Shown piece after piece: positions 1 through 12,705 of a stretch of DNA of 64,000 bases; position 1 is the first letter of the stretch, and every line of letters starts with the position of its first letter. The DNA is taken from NCBI GenBank assembly GCA_010015655.1, contig ML976698.1, forward strand, positions 362,282 to 426,281, given 5' to 3'. The DNA is from Bimuria novae-zelandiae CBS 107.79. Its lineage: Eukaryota > Ascomycota > Dothideomycetes > Pleosporales > Didymosphaeriaceae. Under the pieces are notes generated by a model. It was not told where the DNA came from and did no database searches. It worked only from the letters and a program-made list of their open reading frames with translations. The position numbers were made by a program, and so were the translations under genes.

Positions 1-1573
1 ACGTTATTTAAGATTTACTAAATTATAGGAGGCTTTTAGCCCCAAAATTTTATATCTTGGACACGATAAGTACTAGAGTTATAAGAATCTAATAGATTAA
101 TTATTATATATATAATATTACTATGTAAAAGATTTAAAATTTATTATTAAGTATTAGGGAAGTTATAGCGGTATAAAAATTACAAATTTCTTAATAAAAT
201 AGAGTAAGCTACTTGCTTGTGTGAGTCGCTCGCTTGTAAAGTACGTTATTAGGAGTTAACGAGAATAAAATATAGTAATTTCTAAGTAAAGTTAAAATAC
301 TTATTAATCTCTAAGACAACTTTTAGACTCTACTATAAGGAATAAAAGGACAAAAAAAAGCGCTAAAAACCCCTAATAATATAATATTACCTTCAAAAGA
401 TAAGAGGTATAAATTAGCTATTAAAAGTAGACTAATAAATACAGTTACTAAAGAGATTAATAGTAATATAATATAAACTTTTAAAAGACAGGGACCACCT
501 TAAAAAATTTACCTAAATATATTATTCGTTGATTTATAAGACGTATAGCGATGGTGAAAATTATGTACCTAGACTACTACCTAAAATATACTAAAGTTAA
601 CCTCTAGAAGTTACTAAACTATAACTTTTATAACTACTTAGCTAAAAAAAATTGCGCGTAACTATTTACTTATAATATAATAAGGGAACTAGAAGCTTTA
701 TAACTTTAATTTTAACATTAATAACTACTTTGTTAAAGCTAAAGAGTATAGTTAGGAAATTTTAAAATATATATATTATTAAAGCCTTCGTAATAACTTA
801 TAGGATTAAATAGCTATAGTAGATATAAGTAATAATTAGGACCTATAATAAGTTTAAAAAAGAGTTAATACGGTTAAAAACCCCTTTTTTTAAATTAATA
901 ATTACTAAAGTTCTTCGCTAAGAGCGAGACGGTAGATAAGGTAAATTAAAAACCTATTTAAGCTAACTTTATAAGGATATTAAGCTAATAAAGCTAACAT
1001 AGAAGACACTAAGTAGTAAATAGAGCTATAAGATATAGGTCTAGTAATATTTAGAAATAAGCCATGTGGGTGGCACGCGAGGTAATAGAAACCCGTTAAA
1101 AAATAGTTCTTATTTTTATTATATAAATATAGGACACTACGTAAAGTAGTGTAAATTTTTACTTATAATAAAGCTAGTATACGTTTGCGCCGCTACACCT
1201 ACTACTAAAAAATTCTTTAATAAAGAGTTTAATATAGCTTTTATTAATTTAGAAAACTAGATCCTTTTAGTAATAGTCGCCGCTAATAGGCAAAGAAAGA
1301 AAAGGGTAAAAAATAATTTTTAATAACTTTTAAAGACTATAGCTAAACTTAATACTAGTAATAGTATACTTACTTATTAAGAACATTATATTTATATTAA
1401 CACTAATTAATTTAGGTTATTAACCTTTAGATTTATATTAAAAACATTTATAATAAAACCCTACCTATAGCGTAAGAACCTACTGTATTTATAAGAGGTT
1501 ATTAGTATTATAGGCAGGCGACTCTTCGTACGTAAAGTAGTCTAATTATAAATAAATACATTAATAATAGCTA

Positions 1574-3441
1574 TAACGTATTCCACAAGCGAGCTGCGCA
1601 CCCAAGCGAGCTGCGCGCTTTTGCCAAGCCCACACCAACTTACAATGAACGTATAATAGCTTAACAAAATAATAGTCAATCTGCTTCGCACGAAGCAAAT
1701 ATATAGCTTACCTTATAATTTATTTTAAATTACTAAATCTAGTTAGTCTAACGCGCTGCTACCACGTATAATACGCCTAAATCTACGCTACGTAATAGAC
1801 GCGCTAGCGTCCTTCTACGAGCTAAAATATAATTAAACTTAATAAAACTTATAAAGTTAAAGAAGGAGATAATTATCTAATATATCCTAGATTTTACTAA
1901 GTAAGGATACCCTATAATCCTTATGCAGGTTTAAGATATAGTAGATACTTTACTTACTACGCGCGGCTAGGGCAAGATTAGTAAAAATTAGCTAGTAAAC
2001 TTTATTAAGCATATACCTAAGCTTATAATAAGGTTTAATTATATATTAGACTACTTAAGAATACTATATAAGGATCCTACTATTATATTAAATTAGTTTT
2101 AACTTATATAGAATATAAAGGCGAAGTATAGTATACAGGATAAAGATACATAGAACTTTAATAAGTTTAGTTTTATAATAGGCGTAATTTTAATAAGCTA
2201 AAAGGTTATTACTAGCTCTAAGAGGCGTAATAGGCTATAACAGGTGTAAGGAGGTAATAAAAAGTAAATATTAATAATACTAGGTATTAGTAGCGTAGGG
2301 TAAAAGATCCCACCCTTTATTATTTTCTAGGTAAAGATATATTTTACTAGCTAGTATACTAAGGATAACCTACCTTCCTAATAAAGAATTATAGTCTCTA
2401 AGAATAGCTAAATAATAAATAAGCTTAAAGTTACGTAGATTAAGCACTTTAACGCGTGTATAAAGCGCCATGTGCGGGGCACACACAGGCTACTTATTAT
2501 AGATAGCTACAAGAGCTATAGCTCTATTGCTTTTAAGCAGTATTATAAAGATAATAAGATTATCTATCTCTATATGCCGCCGCACTTATCGTACATCCTA
2601 TAGCTACTAGATATAGGTTATTTTTCGCTACTAAAGAAGGCGTACTCGCGCTAAGTTAAGTAGCTAATACAGAGTTATATTAACTATATTACTAAAACTA
2701 AGTTTTTACCTAAGTTTATTAACGCGTTTAACGCGTTAATTAATAAAAAATAAATTAAAGAAGGCTTTTACAGCGCTAGTTTAGTACCTTTTAACTTATA
2801 GTTAGTATTAGATTAATTAAATATATAATTAAAACCCTTACTAGCTCCTCTAGTTAAACCTATCCCCTAGTAGTTATAAACACCTAGTAATACGCATAAG
2901 ATTAGGGAGTAATCTACTTTAGTATTAAAAAAGTTTTTAAAGACTATTTAAAGCTCCCTAATACTAGTAAAAAAAATTTTATTATTATTTATAAAAGGCG
3001 CGTAGAAGATAGCGCATAAGTTTAAGCTAATAAAGGCCTAAATTAAGGAGCTTAAGGAGGCAAATGTAGCTTACACAAAGCGGAAATTACGTAAAAGGAC
3101 ACGTGTACAGGCTGGAGGAACACTACTTGCTGCAGAAGGACTACAGCTAGTAGCTGCAAAAGAGCGTCCTGCGAAGAGGCAGCGCTTGCAAGCAGGTAGG
3201 GAGGATAGTAGAAAGAGCAGTACGCAACGCCAAAGGCTTTATAGTAAGTGTAATAAGCTAAGGCATAACGTGCGAACCTGCTAGGAGATTAAAGGGCTAT
3301 CTTCTAAATTAGATATTACCCTTAGTAGGTTGTTTTTAGATAGTGTTGATAGAATAGCGACGATTAAGAAGCATGAGTTAGTGTTGCTAAGAAAAAGTGC
3401 GCAGCTCGCTTGGGTGCGCAGCTCGCTTGTGGAATACGTTA
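1574..3441 (+). mobile_element. Fot1/pogo-type DNA transposon A, full length, RIP-mutated
   Basis: Bounded by terminal inverted repeats of about 45 bp (1574-1618 and 3396-3441; outer end TAACGTATTCCACAAGCGAG) and a TA target duplication (1572-1573, 3442-3443). Length 1868 bp fits Fot1. Each TIR contains a doubled 13-bp subrepeat GCGCAGCTCGCTT. The plus strand encodes a DDE_1-superfamily transposase relic: CENP-B-like HTH at about 1930-2060, a FNKFSF block at about 2155-2175 (first catalytic region), the MPPHLSYIL block at 2576-2602 and a C-terminal CCHC-like tail near 3240-3285. About 3060-3440 is much less mutated than the rest. It lies in Gypsy-A between gag and pol, so it is younger than that element. 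Confidence 0.9.
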
Positions 3442-4339
3442 TAGAACTAATATAGTTTTATATCTTACTTAATAATAAGTTATAAAATATAATTCTTAGC
3501 CTAACCTAAATAAATAAAATAAGGTTAAACTAGCCTTAGTAACAAAATTAATTTAAATTGGAAGTTTAGGCACCTGCGTCCGTAACTAAAAAAGTTAAAA
3601 ACTATTAATAAAATTTTAAGTAGTATTAGTTATAGCCTTTATAGTCTTAGATTAGCTTAATTAACGCCTAGAAAATAAGAGCAAAGTATTTTTTATACTA
3701 ATAAAAAATATATAAAAGGTATTAAGCTATAAGCTAAAGGGAAACTTATAAAAGCTACTACTTAAAGTTTTTAAGAATTTATAGCGTATATTTTTTTAAA
3801 AATAAACTAACAAGCTCCCCTTATACTATAAGACCTAAAGTAGACTTTTTTATCACTCTTATAAAAAAAGATAATAAGACGCTAGAGATCCTTTATAGCT
3901 CTTTACTTATTATATCTTATAAAGAGTTATTTATCCTTTAAAAAATTTATTAAATACTTAAATAAATTTTTTATTTAAGTAAGTAAGTCTAGCGCTGCTA
4001 TCTTAGTATAATTTATTAAAAAACTTAGTAGGAGACTATACTACTGCGTTAATTATTAAGCTTTAAATAGTATTTTTAAAAAGGACTAGTCCTTTTTATT
4101 ATTAATTAGTAAGACCCTTTAGCTCCTCGCGAAGACTGAAGAGTTTAGTAAACTTAATATAATTTAAGCCTTTTATAAGCTTTACATAGTAAAAGATAAG
4201 CAATAAAGGATAGTATTTAAAACCTAATTTAGTTTTATAAATAGCTAGTAGTTCCTTTTAGCCTAGCTAACGCGCTAAGTATATTTTAGCGATATATTAA
4301 TTAAGTACTAAAGAAGTACTTTAATAACTACTAACATAT

Positions 4340-6166
4340 TTTATAAGTAAGTTATAAATATAAGCAAGTCGCGAGCCCTACTAACTTTCTACGCCTCTAT
4401 AGACGTATATCTTAACTATATTAAGAGTTAGTATAGAGATATATATACAATAGATTAAGTAGTATATGAAGTACCTTTTTTGCACGTATGTAAGTTGTGC
4501 CTAGTCTCTCTGCACCTTTTGCAGCGCGCTAGAGCCTGGCGGCTATAGCCTAATTGCTCTCCTATTTGACGCTTTTTATAAGTAATCTGCTAATTAACTT
4601 CCCTTTAAGCAAGTATATCCTCTCTAGCTCCCTTTATTAAGACCCTACGCTACTATATACACTTTTTTTACGCTATTTACGCGCTAATACTGCCATATTA
4701 GCTTTTTTAAGACTAGTAATCTAATTACGCATTAGCTTAGCCTAAAGTATTATTATTTTAGCGCCTTTCTTAAGCTAGTTAATTACTTTAATAATTAAAG
4801 CTAGTAATAAGCTTTTATACTATCGCACGTGATTACGTATTAATATTAATTAAATTTTAAGTTTATATCCGTTACTTAGCGTATAAACTTCCTAAAAAGC
4901 CTTTAGTAAAGTAGCTAAAGTAGGTGTACGTAGCTACACGTTAAGCTTTAATAGTATAACATTTAGTTAGAAAGGTATAAGGCCTGCGCCTTAAAAGGCT
5001 AAGTAAATATTAGTTAAAATAAATAAATAAATAAATACTATCTTAAACGCTAGCAAGAACTTAAGCTTAGTAATATAGTTAATATAGTAGTAAATTAGGC
5101 TTTTAACCTTATTGCTATACGCGCGCTTTAACAGCGAGAAGTAACTAATATTAAGTAGTTATAATAAGGTAGTATATAACGCGTGTAAATATTATTCTCT
5201 TTATAGAGATCTTAAAACTTATAAGAGTAGTAGCTTTTATAATTATTATTAAAGATAAGTAGGTGGCGCGCACTAACAACGAAAGTCTTTATATAAGTAT
5301 TAAAGTGCTTTAGCTACTCTATTCTTAGCTTATTATTTATCTAATTATTATTACTTACTATAATTGCCTAGTCTCGTAGGATATCCTCCTTATATTAGGT
5401 AGATAGGTAATACTAGCTAGCGAAGATAAGGAATAGCAGGACTAACTAGCGAGTAGCGTTAATAGTCGTAATTACTATTACCTATTTATAGTTACTAGAC
5501 TAGATAGTCTTTAGCTAACCTCTCCTCTCTAACCTTATTATAATAAGGTAAGTCGTAATCTTGCCTATTATAAAGCTAGCCTTATTAAAGTTATAGATAT
5601 TATTACTCTAGATATTATACTTAGCCTTTATCTCCTTTATAAGCTTAAACTAGCTTTTAATTAATATAAGATCTTTATATAGAGCTCTTTACCTATTATA
5701 TACTTAATTAAAACGCGTTATAAGACTATCTATACACTTAATAAAGTTACGTAGCTAGTAGATACTAACCTAACTAGCGCCGCGCGTAGCTAGTAGCTTA
5801 TTAGTTATATTACGTATAGCTACGTACGTAGGCGTAAATCCACGTGTATCTAAGTTAAGTATATGTCTGACAACTACCTCTTCCTCTCGCTAGGTAAGCT
5901 TCTTTAAGTTAGGCTAGTAATTATATTATAGAAGCTTCTTAGCGCGTCGGTCGCGTAGCGTTGCCATAAAAATATTATAAGTAGCTATAGCATAATTAAT
6001 AGCTAGAATTTATAATTTATTAATAGTTAAAATTATAAGCTAAACGTCTGCTTTGTTTAGGGCATTTAAGAGGTAGTAGGTAGAGAAATAGTAGTTATAA
6101 GTTATAGAGGTATAAAAAGTTAGTAGGGCTTATAACTTACTTATATTTGCGACTCGCTTATAAAAT
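4340..6166 (-). mobile_element. Fot1/pogo-type DNA transposon B, full length, RIP-mutated
   Basis: Inverted termini of about 45 bp (about 4340-4384 and 6119-6166) match once C/T and G/A transitions are allowed; they carry a subrepeat like AAGCGAGTCGC. A TA duplication is inferred. The minus strand encodes a Fot1 transposase relic starting near 5967 (ATGGCAACG), with the Fot1 landmarks KKLT.REEEVVV, LDTRGF and the IYNFNKASF block at about 5590. It sits inside the reverse transcriptase of Gypsy-A, just after the FQRYIN-like block, and the Gypsy frame resumes on the far side. The exact ends are uncertain by a few bases because the termini are mutated. Confidence 0.85.
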
Positions 6167-7450
6167 ATATTACTTAGTAAATATAAATAACGTTTTTATC
6201 TTCTCCAGTAGTAGCTAAAAAGGCTATAAAAAGAAAGTTTATACTACAATTTAAAAGCTAAAAGCCGTAGGATTGTATTTAAATATTAAAAAATCTAAGT
6301 TTTACGTTAAAGAAACTAGTTATTTTAAATATATTATAAAAGTTCGTAATGGCGTAAGCATAAACCTAAATAAAGTCTAAATAATTTAAGAATAAGAGCT
6401 ACTAATTTTAGTAAAGGGAGTCTAGAGCTTAATAGGCCTTATAAACTTTTATTAAAGATTTATATAAAACTTTTTTTTTTTAGCATAGTAAGCCCCTTTA
6501 TAAAGCTTATTAGTAAAAGAGTAGAATTTATCTAGGGATATAAATAGTAGTATATATTTAATTTCCAAAAGATAGCATTTTATATAAACCTTACGCTAGC
6601 CTACTTTAACCCTAAATAAAAATAATACTAAAAGTAATCGCCTTTAGCTAGTTAATTAAAAAACACGTTTTTTAGTATAATAATAATAGAATTCTATAGC
6701 TAGTAGCTTACTTCTTAGTAAAGAACAGCCTAGTAGAATATAACTACACCATCTATAATAAGTAGATACTTATAATTATTAAATATATAAATAAATAATA
6801 CTATATATATTAAGTAGTAAAGCACCTTATGGTCTATACTAATTATAAAAACTTCATATATTTTACTACTAAATAAAGGTTAGACGAACGACACGTTTAG
6901 TAGGTAAATATATTTAGCTATATTAATATAACGTTTATATACAGACTAGGGTTAGTAAACTCTAGGGTGGGCGCCCTTTCTTAAAAAAACTAAAACTTAC
7001 TAAAGGATAGTAAAAATAATAAATAAAAGTTAAGGTACTTTATACTTTTTTAAAAAACTATTAAAAGAAATAGCTTAAAAATATTTATCTCCTAAAAACT
7101 TACCACTTTAAAAAAACTTAACTATACTAAAGTGAATAAGACCCTAGTGCTCGCTTACCTAATACGTTTTAAACTACTTATATTAACCCTCTATAGAGGC
7201 GATAACCCTGTTAAATAACGTAAACTATACTTTAATACTATATAGTAAAAGGTGAAACACGATAAAGACAGCGTGTATAGTAAAATAAAGACTTATATTA
7301 AGAACAGGCTTAGGAAGTTTAAGACTAAGTAAAAGTTATTTATTAGTATCTTAAAATATAGTATAAATAACTTAGGGTACCTATAATATAGATTAAAATA
7401 ATAAGTTCTAAAATTAGAGTTTTTATAAATAAAACTAATAGTAATCGCGT

Positions 7451-7971
7451 ATAGTTCCCTATGTATCGGCGCAGGTCACTCAAAGGATCGATATTGGCAT
7501 ATCTCCTAGCAGAGGCATATAGGAGTGCGTGTATAAGAAAATAGCCATAAAAAATTAAGTGCCTATAGGCCTGGTACGAAAGGATACGGAAAAGGTACTA
7601 AACTATAAAGGCCCTAAGCTCCTCTAAATACACCTCTTCCTAGATGGCTAGCTAGCACATATCTGCCATAGGTTGACCGTCGGTCTGATGGATCCGAAAT
7701 AGGTCCGAATCGGATCCGTAGTTCCCCATCGGTCTGATAGATCCGAAATTGGTCCGATACGGATGAGTGTCGGTTTTCGGACGATCTCGAATCCTGTCTT
7801 GACTGGCCAAGGGTTCTCGTGTCGACGAGCGATTGTTCCTGTTACAGCTAGTAAGAATATTACCCGTGTAGTAGGTAAACGCATTAGGCTTAGTACCTTA
7901 TTTATTAAATTTATATTTAATAATAAAGTTAAACTTAAATAAGAACTTACCCTAGCGGGCTTCCCTATAGT
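7451..7971. other. Mixed region: RIP-mutated DNA, then a GC-richer patch with a period-49 repeat
   Basis: No gene is supported. About 7640-7850 has normal composition. It contains two copies of a roughly 35-bp unit at 7681-7715 and 7730-7764 (start CGGTCTGATGGATCCGAAAT, offset 49 bp). A minus-strand frame of 78 codons (7648-7884) begins with a hydrophobic stretch resembling a signal peptide, but half of it is translated from the repeat, so I do not call it a gene. Flanks are AT-rich RIP-type sequence. Confidence 0.5.
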
Positions 7972-8240
7972 TGTGACGGCCTGGCATGCCAGCAGGTCAC
8001 ATGACCCCGCGTACGAGGCGCAACTGCCTTACGCCCTGGTGTGGCTGCTCGCGTACCCAGCGCAGTTACCTTAGATGGATAGTTGTTCCGCTGCGACGAG
8101 CGCACAAAAGCGCTGCGAGCATGTGTACCTACAGTCTCCTTATCTTAGTGTAGCTAAAATAGAGCCAACTTACCTTATCTACTCTCTTAATAACGGAGCC
8201 CGTGCCTATCCTTATATTATACTAAGATTATTTAATACTT
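7972..8240 (+). repeat. Dispersed repeat, probably an LTR fragment (inverted copy at 61262-61529)
   Basis: Begins TGTGACGGCCTGGCATGCC and is closely similar, in reverse complement, to 61262-61529 over about 270 bp, with mostly transition differences. The first 135 bases are little mutated and the rest is RIP-like. The TG start and the TGTGAC terminal block resemble fungal LTR ends, but no partner LTR, primer site or polypurine tract was found, so the LTR assignment is inference. A 65-codon frame at 8075-8272 lies inside the repeat and is not considered a gene. Confidence 0.6.
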
Positions 8241-8286
8241 TAGCTAGAGATAATAATAAAATATCTAGTTAAGCTACTTAATCTAC

Positions 8287-8730
8287 TGTTAAGCCCTTCG
8301 AGATAGCTGGTCCTAAAGGAGACTAGGGTTAGTTCTTAGGCAAGAGTACTAGTAAGGTAAAGAAGGGGTACTAATAGCTTACGCGTATTAGTAAGGTTAT
8401 TAGTATTAAAGGTAATATATAGTTATAAACGAATTAACTAGAGCTAAAGTATAATCTAAATAATAGATTAATAACTTAAGTTAAACATAAGTATAGAAGG
8501 ACTATACTTAGCGTTCCTATGTATATAACTAATCCTATAATATCCCATGGTTCTATATTATCCCAAACGTGGTACATGTGGGATCCTATGGTACAGTCAC
8601 GTGATCATGTTGTTCTTTGATCTTGGCATGTGGGACATCGTAGGACATTACATAATCCTTAGTAGGGTAATAGCGCCACTTTTCGTTATGAAGTTTCTAA
8701 TATTATTTTATTAAACTTAAGATTTATTAT
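8287..8730 (-). repeat. Left LTR of Gypsy-B (3' LTR of the minus-strand element)
   Basis: Starts TGTTAAGC. Its first half matches 16336-16515 and its second half matches 25788-26039, the right LTR, whose end TAACA is better preserved. It contains several TGGGA/TCCCA palindromic motifs and a CACGTG core near 8579. The right-hand end is approximate because the last ten bases are mutated. Confidence 0.75.
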
Positions 8731-8833
8731 TATTATTATTTTTATGCATTAACTAATACCCTCTTAAAGTACTGTCTATTATTATTCTATTAGAGAGTGA
8801 ATAACTACTATTAGTTAGGTTATAATAGTTACC

Positions 8834-9215
8834 TGCAAGTACTACGCGAAGAAGGGTCTAGTATATAAGATATTATCCTTAAAGGTTTAGTGTAGGAGTT
8901 ATTATAAGAGTGGTATTACGAAGTATAAGCTAATAAAACTTATAGTCCCTAATTTCTCGCGCATTAATTCTAAAGTTAATTATTTAAAGTAATTAGAAAA
9001 GGCTACTACTATAAAAGAGGAAGTAGCTATAATAATGCTATAGGCTACTCGTGTAAAGAGAAATTACTTATTAAAGTAAAAGTAGTTGCTTAAGGATCGT
9101 AAAAATAAACTATTAATATATTTAATATAGTTTATTAAAGAAATTAAATAGTTCAGGGTCTTAAAGATCTTAGTTAAAATATTATTTAGTAAAAAAGTAA
9201 AATAATAGCTAGTAC
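8834..9215 (+). pseudogene. Extra ORF antisense to Gypsy-B pol: zinc-cluster-like motif plus charged helix
   Basis: On the strand opposite Gypsy-B pol, between its chromodomain and 3' LTR, a frame reads C-K-Y-Y-A-K-K-G-L-V-Y and continues through 9215 with a few TAG/TAA codons. Reading mutated TAC/TAT codons as the original TGC/TGT (the RIP-favoured change on the complementary strand) gives C-x2-C-x6-C-x8-C-x2-C-x7-C, the spacing class of fungal binuclear zinc clusters. A Lys/Glu-rich, Leu-containing helical stretch follows (about 8960-9200). The frame is clearly more protein-like than its shadows. Function unknown; nucleic-acid binding or regulation of the element is speculation. Confidence 0.5.
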
Positions 9216-10854
9216 TCCTTCCTTAGATTAGGCAGTCTATCCTCCTCTTTTTAATCTTAATATGCTATATCCTGCAATTACTAAAAGTATTACTTTAAGT
9301 TCTTAGGTATATTCTGATAGTATACCTAAATTTTTTATTAATAGTTTTATAGGTGTTCTTTTAGTTCCTCATTATATAAATAATCTTTCTACTTAATAAG
9401 ATACGTCCGTGGCTAATCTATGTGCTATAGTATCTGTTTAACTTTAAATTCGTTTTCTTTTTTATGTTAGCAATACAAGGTTGTCTTAACTAGTGTCTTA
9501 GGGTCTGAAGGTTCTAATTAATTAATATAAAATACTAAGTGTATCTTAGCGTCTAGTGGTAGTTCGAATTAGTAGTTGACTAGTGATACTTATTTAGAAA
9601 TAAAAAATAGTTTAACCTTAATTTATAATCTAGTTTCTTGTGTGTGTTTTTTTAGGTTTAAGTATTCTTTATAAGTAGATATACTTTTTCCCTCTTCTTT
9701 AGCTAAGGTGCCGTTTTTTTTGTTTGTATAAGAAATGTTTTACTATTAAGCTTTTGTAAAATTTTCTTTATAGTTTTTACTATATTAATCGCTTCTTCTA
9801 TCCTAATTATTATAAGAAATACTTAATTAAAGAGATATAGGTGTCTTTTATAGCTTGCATAGAATAGTGTAAATCTAGTTACTACTAATACTTTATTAAT
9901 ATATGCTAGTTATTCTATAGGTAATAAGGAAATCTAGTTATTTATTTTGTTGTTATAGTAAATGTGTAGGTACTTTTTATTTGTTTAATTTATACGTTCT
10001 ATTTATCACTCTATTTATAGATAATATGCTGTAGATAGCTTTTTTTTATTTTAATAAATACTATAAGCGTTACTTAGTAGTTCAAGGTAAAGACCTTATC
10101 TCTATCGCTAATAATTATCTTTAGGATGCCGTGGTGTTGTATAAGTTAGTTTAGGATAACAAATGCTAGTTCTTTAGCTGTAGTTATTTTTTAATAAGGT
10201 AGTAATTCTACGTATTTAGTAAATTAATAAATAATTAATAAGATAGCATTATATCTTATTCCACTTAATAGGTTTGTTAACTTAGGTAGTCTAGTTACAG
10301 AGTCTATAGTAATGTCTTCCTAAGGTGCCGTAGGTATCTAGATTACTTATATCTTTTTATACTTACGGTGTGTAGCGTGCTTATTTTATTAGTAGCTTAT
10401 ATATTTTTTAATATATTTTTTAATATATTTTGTAATTGCTTCTTGTATTCCTCTAAATAAGTAATTCTTTTAGATAAGTTCTATTATTTTTCTAACTCTT
10501 AGGTGTCTATATACAGGGTTATTATAGTATTATTATATAATTTTTATTTATAATTCCTTTGGTGCTTCTCGCGTGGCTACGAAGAGTTAGTTAAGTTCTA
10601 CTATTGGTTCTAATAATCCTTTATTATCCTGTCGTAAAATAGTAGAGTATGTTTTAATCTTATTTTTTACTAAATCTTTATGTCTGCTTAGGGCGTTTGC
10701 CTGTCTATTTTTTTCGCTTAGCGTGTGTATAATTTTAAATTTATACTATCCTTTAACCTTTGCTTACTTTACCTAACGTGGTGTCAGTTCTTTCGTAGTT
10801 ATAAACTTTAAGAGGTTTTTATAATCTATAAAAATTATAAGTTCTGAATAACTA

Positions 10855-12705
10855 TAACGTGGTTCACCACCAAGCGGGCCAACCCCACCGAGCGGGCCAC
10901 TTTTTAAAAGTCAGTCTATTGCGAAGCGCCTCCTATAACACCACTACAATTTACTATAATTCGCAGAACATAGAAATACTATTTAGACTTATCGCTATTA
11001 GATGCATCTATAATTTCTACTGCGCAGGTGCGAGCGTTGTGGCCAGCTTCGCCGTAACGTCCGCAGCGCCTCTGCCCACGCACCCTCTTTGCAGACTCTT
11101 CACCCTCCTTTTGCCTACTACTATCCTTTTTAGCTATTAAATTGACTACCTCTTTTACTATAAGTGTCTTAGCTGCCTAAATATACTTTCTCTTTTAACT
11201 TTTTACCTTTATTATTATCTCTACTATCTTGCGAAGCCCTGCTATTTCTTATTATATTAATACTATTTTATACCCTATTAATACAACACCTTTATTAAGC
11301 TGCTTAACAGCTCTAAGAAGCGGAGAAACTAGTAAATCTCTATACTTCTATATACGCTTATAAACTAGCGTTAACTAAGCCTCTATCTTGTAAAGGTTGC
11401 TTAGTGTTTTTAATTCCTATAAGGTATCTTTTACGTTAGGTGGAGTTAGCGTACGAAGAACTACATTAAGTCTTAATAACACCGCCTCTAGGTTATATAA
11501 GACTAATCTAGCGCCTTTAAAGCCTGCGTAGATATTCGCCTTTATTATTACCTTCTTAAAAGCTACTTTAAAGGCTAGTAGAAAAACCTCTTTCTTAATC
11601 TGCTTAGTACCGTACCGTGCTAAGCTACTAATCTTATTACTATACACCCGCTTTAAAGGCGAAAAATAACCTACATTAAGTAGCTATAAGAGGTGTGATA
11701 AGTGTGGAGGCATATAAAGAATAATAATCTTCTATTTCTTATAGTATCTATAGAATTCGTGTAAGCAGTGGCTCTTGTAACTATCTATAATTAGTAGCTA
11801 GTGTGCACCTAAACTACGCGCCTTAGTATAGGTATTAAAGTGCCTTAGCTAGGCAAGACTAAGCTTATTTAACATCTAGCTATTAAGACTAACTTTAATA
11901 ACCTAGTCTTAAGGTAGATTATAGAACTAGGACGTAATTAGAACCTTGCTAGGAAAGATAAAAAAGGGTAGTAGAGCCTAGCCTTTAGCGCTAACACCCT
12001 AAATATTAGTAACCTACTTATAGTTATTAGGTTAAATCTTTTTTAGGTTGCTTTGCTTCTTAGAGCCTGTAAAGACTATCTAACCTTATATTACCCCTAT
12101 TATAAAGTCTGTCTTATTAAAGTTATACGTGTCGTTATTAGCGATACCGTACTTAGCCTTAGTATTAGTAACTAGCTCGAACTAAGGCGTTATAATATAT
12201 AGATCTTTATTTAGGGCTTGCTAATAATTATATAGATAGCTCCTTTAAAGCTTAATTTCTAGCGTACGCGTTTTAAGCCTGTCTACCTAGTGCTTACTAA
12301 TAGGCTATCTACCGCGCTTAGTAAGTAGATTATTAGCTATATTTTAGACTATATCCCTTATTGCACCTATTCCTTACTAGTTAAGCTTAAGTATACGTTA
12401 GACTAGAGCCTCCTCCTCTAGCTTAGTTAGCTTCTTTAAGTTGGGCTCGCAATCGCGTCGAGAGAGGACTCCTTAATATTATTATTATACTATTATTTAA
12501 GGCATGCTAAAGGCTATAATAACGCGTCTTTTACTCTTATTATAATCTTTAATTATAGCTTAAATAGCAAGCTATAGTGCGCTTTTAGTATAAGGTTATT
12601 GCGCGTTATGTTGTGATGGCATTATAGTATAAGCTAGAGGTAGGCTGCATTTAGCAAAGTTGGCCCGCTCGGTGGGGTTGGCCCGCTCGGTGGTGAACCA
12701 CGTTA
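10855..12705 (-). mobile_element. Fot1/pogo-type DNA transposon C, full length
   Basis: Long, almost perfect TIRs (10855-10900 and 12660-12705; outer end TAACGTGGTTCACCACCAAG) with an internal doubled GCGGGCCA-type subrepeat and a TA duplication (10853-10854, 12706-12707). Length 1851 bp. The minus strand carries a Fot1 transposase relic: HTH region at about 12360-12440, DTYNFNKTDF at about 12110-12140, IDSYKSHCLHEF at about 11760-11800, MPPHLSHLL at about 11690-11715, then a stop-free C-terminus of 76 codons from 11647 to 11417. It lies in the RNase H part of Gypsy-B. The TIRs are less mutated than the interior. Confidence 0.92.

Larger units (their letters stand above)
1..7450 (+). mobile_element. 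Ty3/Gypsy-A retrotransposon relic, RIP-degraded, split by two Fot1 elements
   Basis: Gag and pol remains of one Gypsy element, no intact frame. A CCHC zinc knuckle is legible at 1111-1152 (C-x2-C-x4-H-x4-C spacing, first two Cys mutated TGT to TAT). The start of reverse transcriptase is at about 3816-4335 and reads colinearly with the family (IRPKVDF, then the VNYQALN-like block). The frame breaks at the Fot1-B insertion and resumes at about 6172 with the FIFSSS block that follows the YxDD site. RNase H lies at about 6500-6960. Another Fot1 copy (1574-3441) separates gag from pol. No LTR was recognised; the 5' end lies outside the window and the 3' end is approximate. Stops are nearly all TAG/TAA, as expected of RIP. 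Confidence 0.8.

Noticed and set aside
7648..7884. 78-codon minus frame with a signal-peptide-like start
   Set aside because: Half of it is the period-49 repeat; no intron or homologous family seen.
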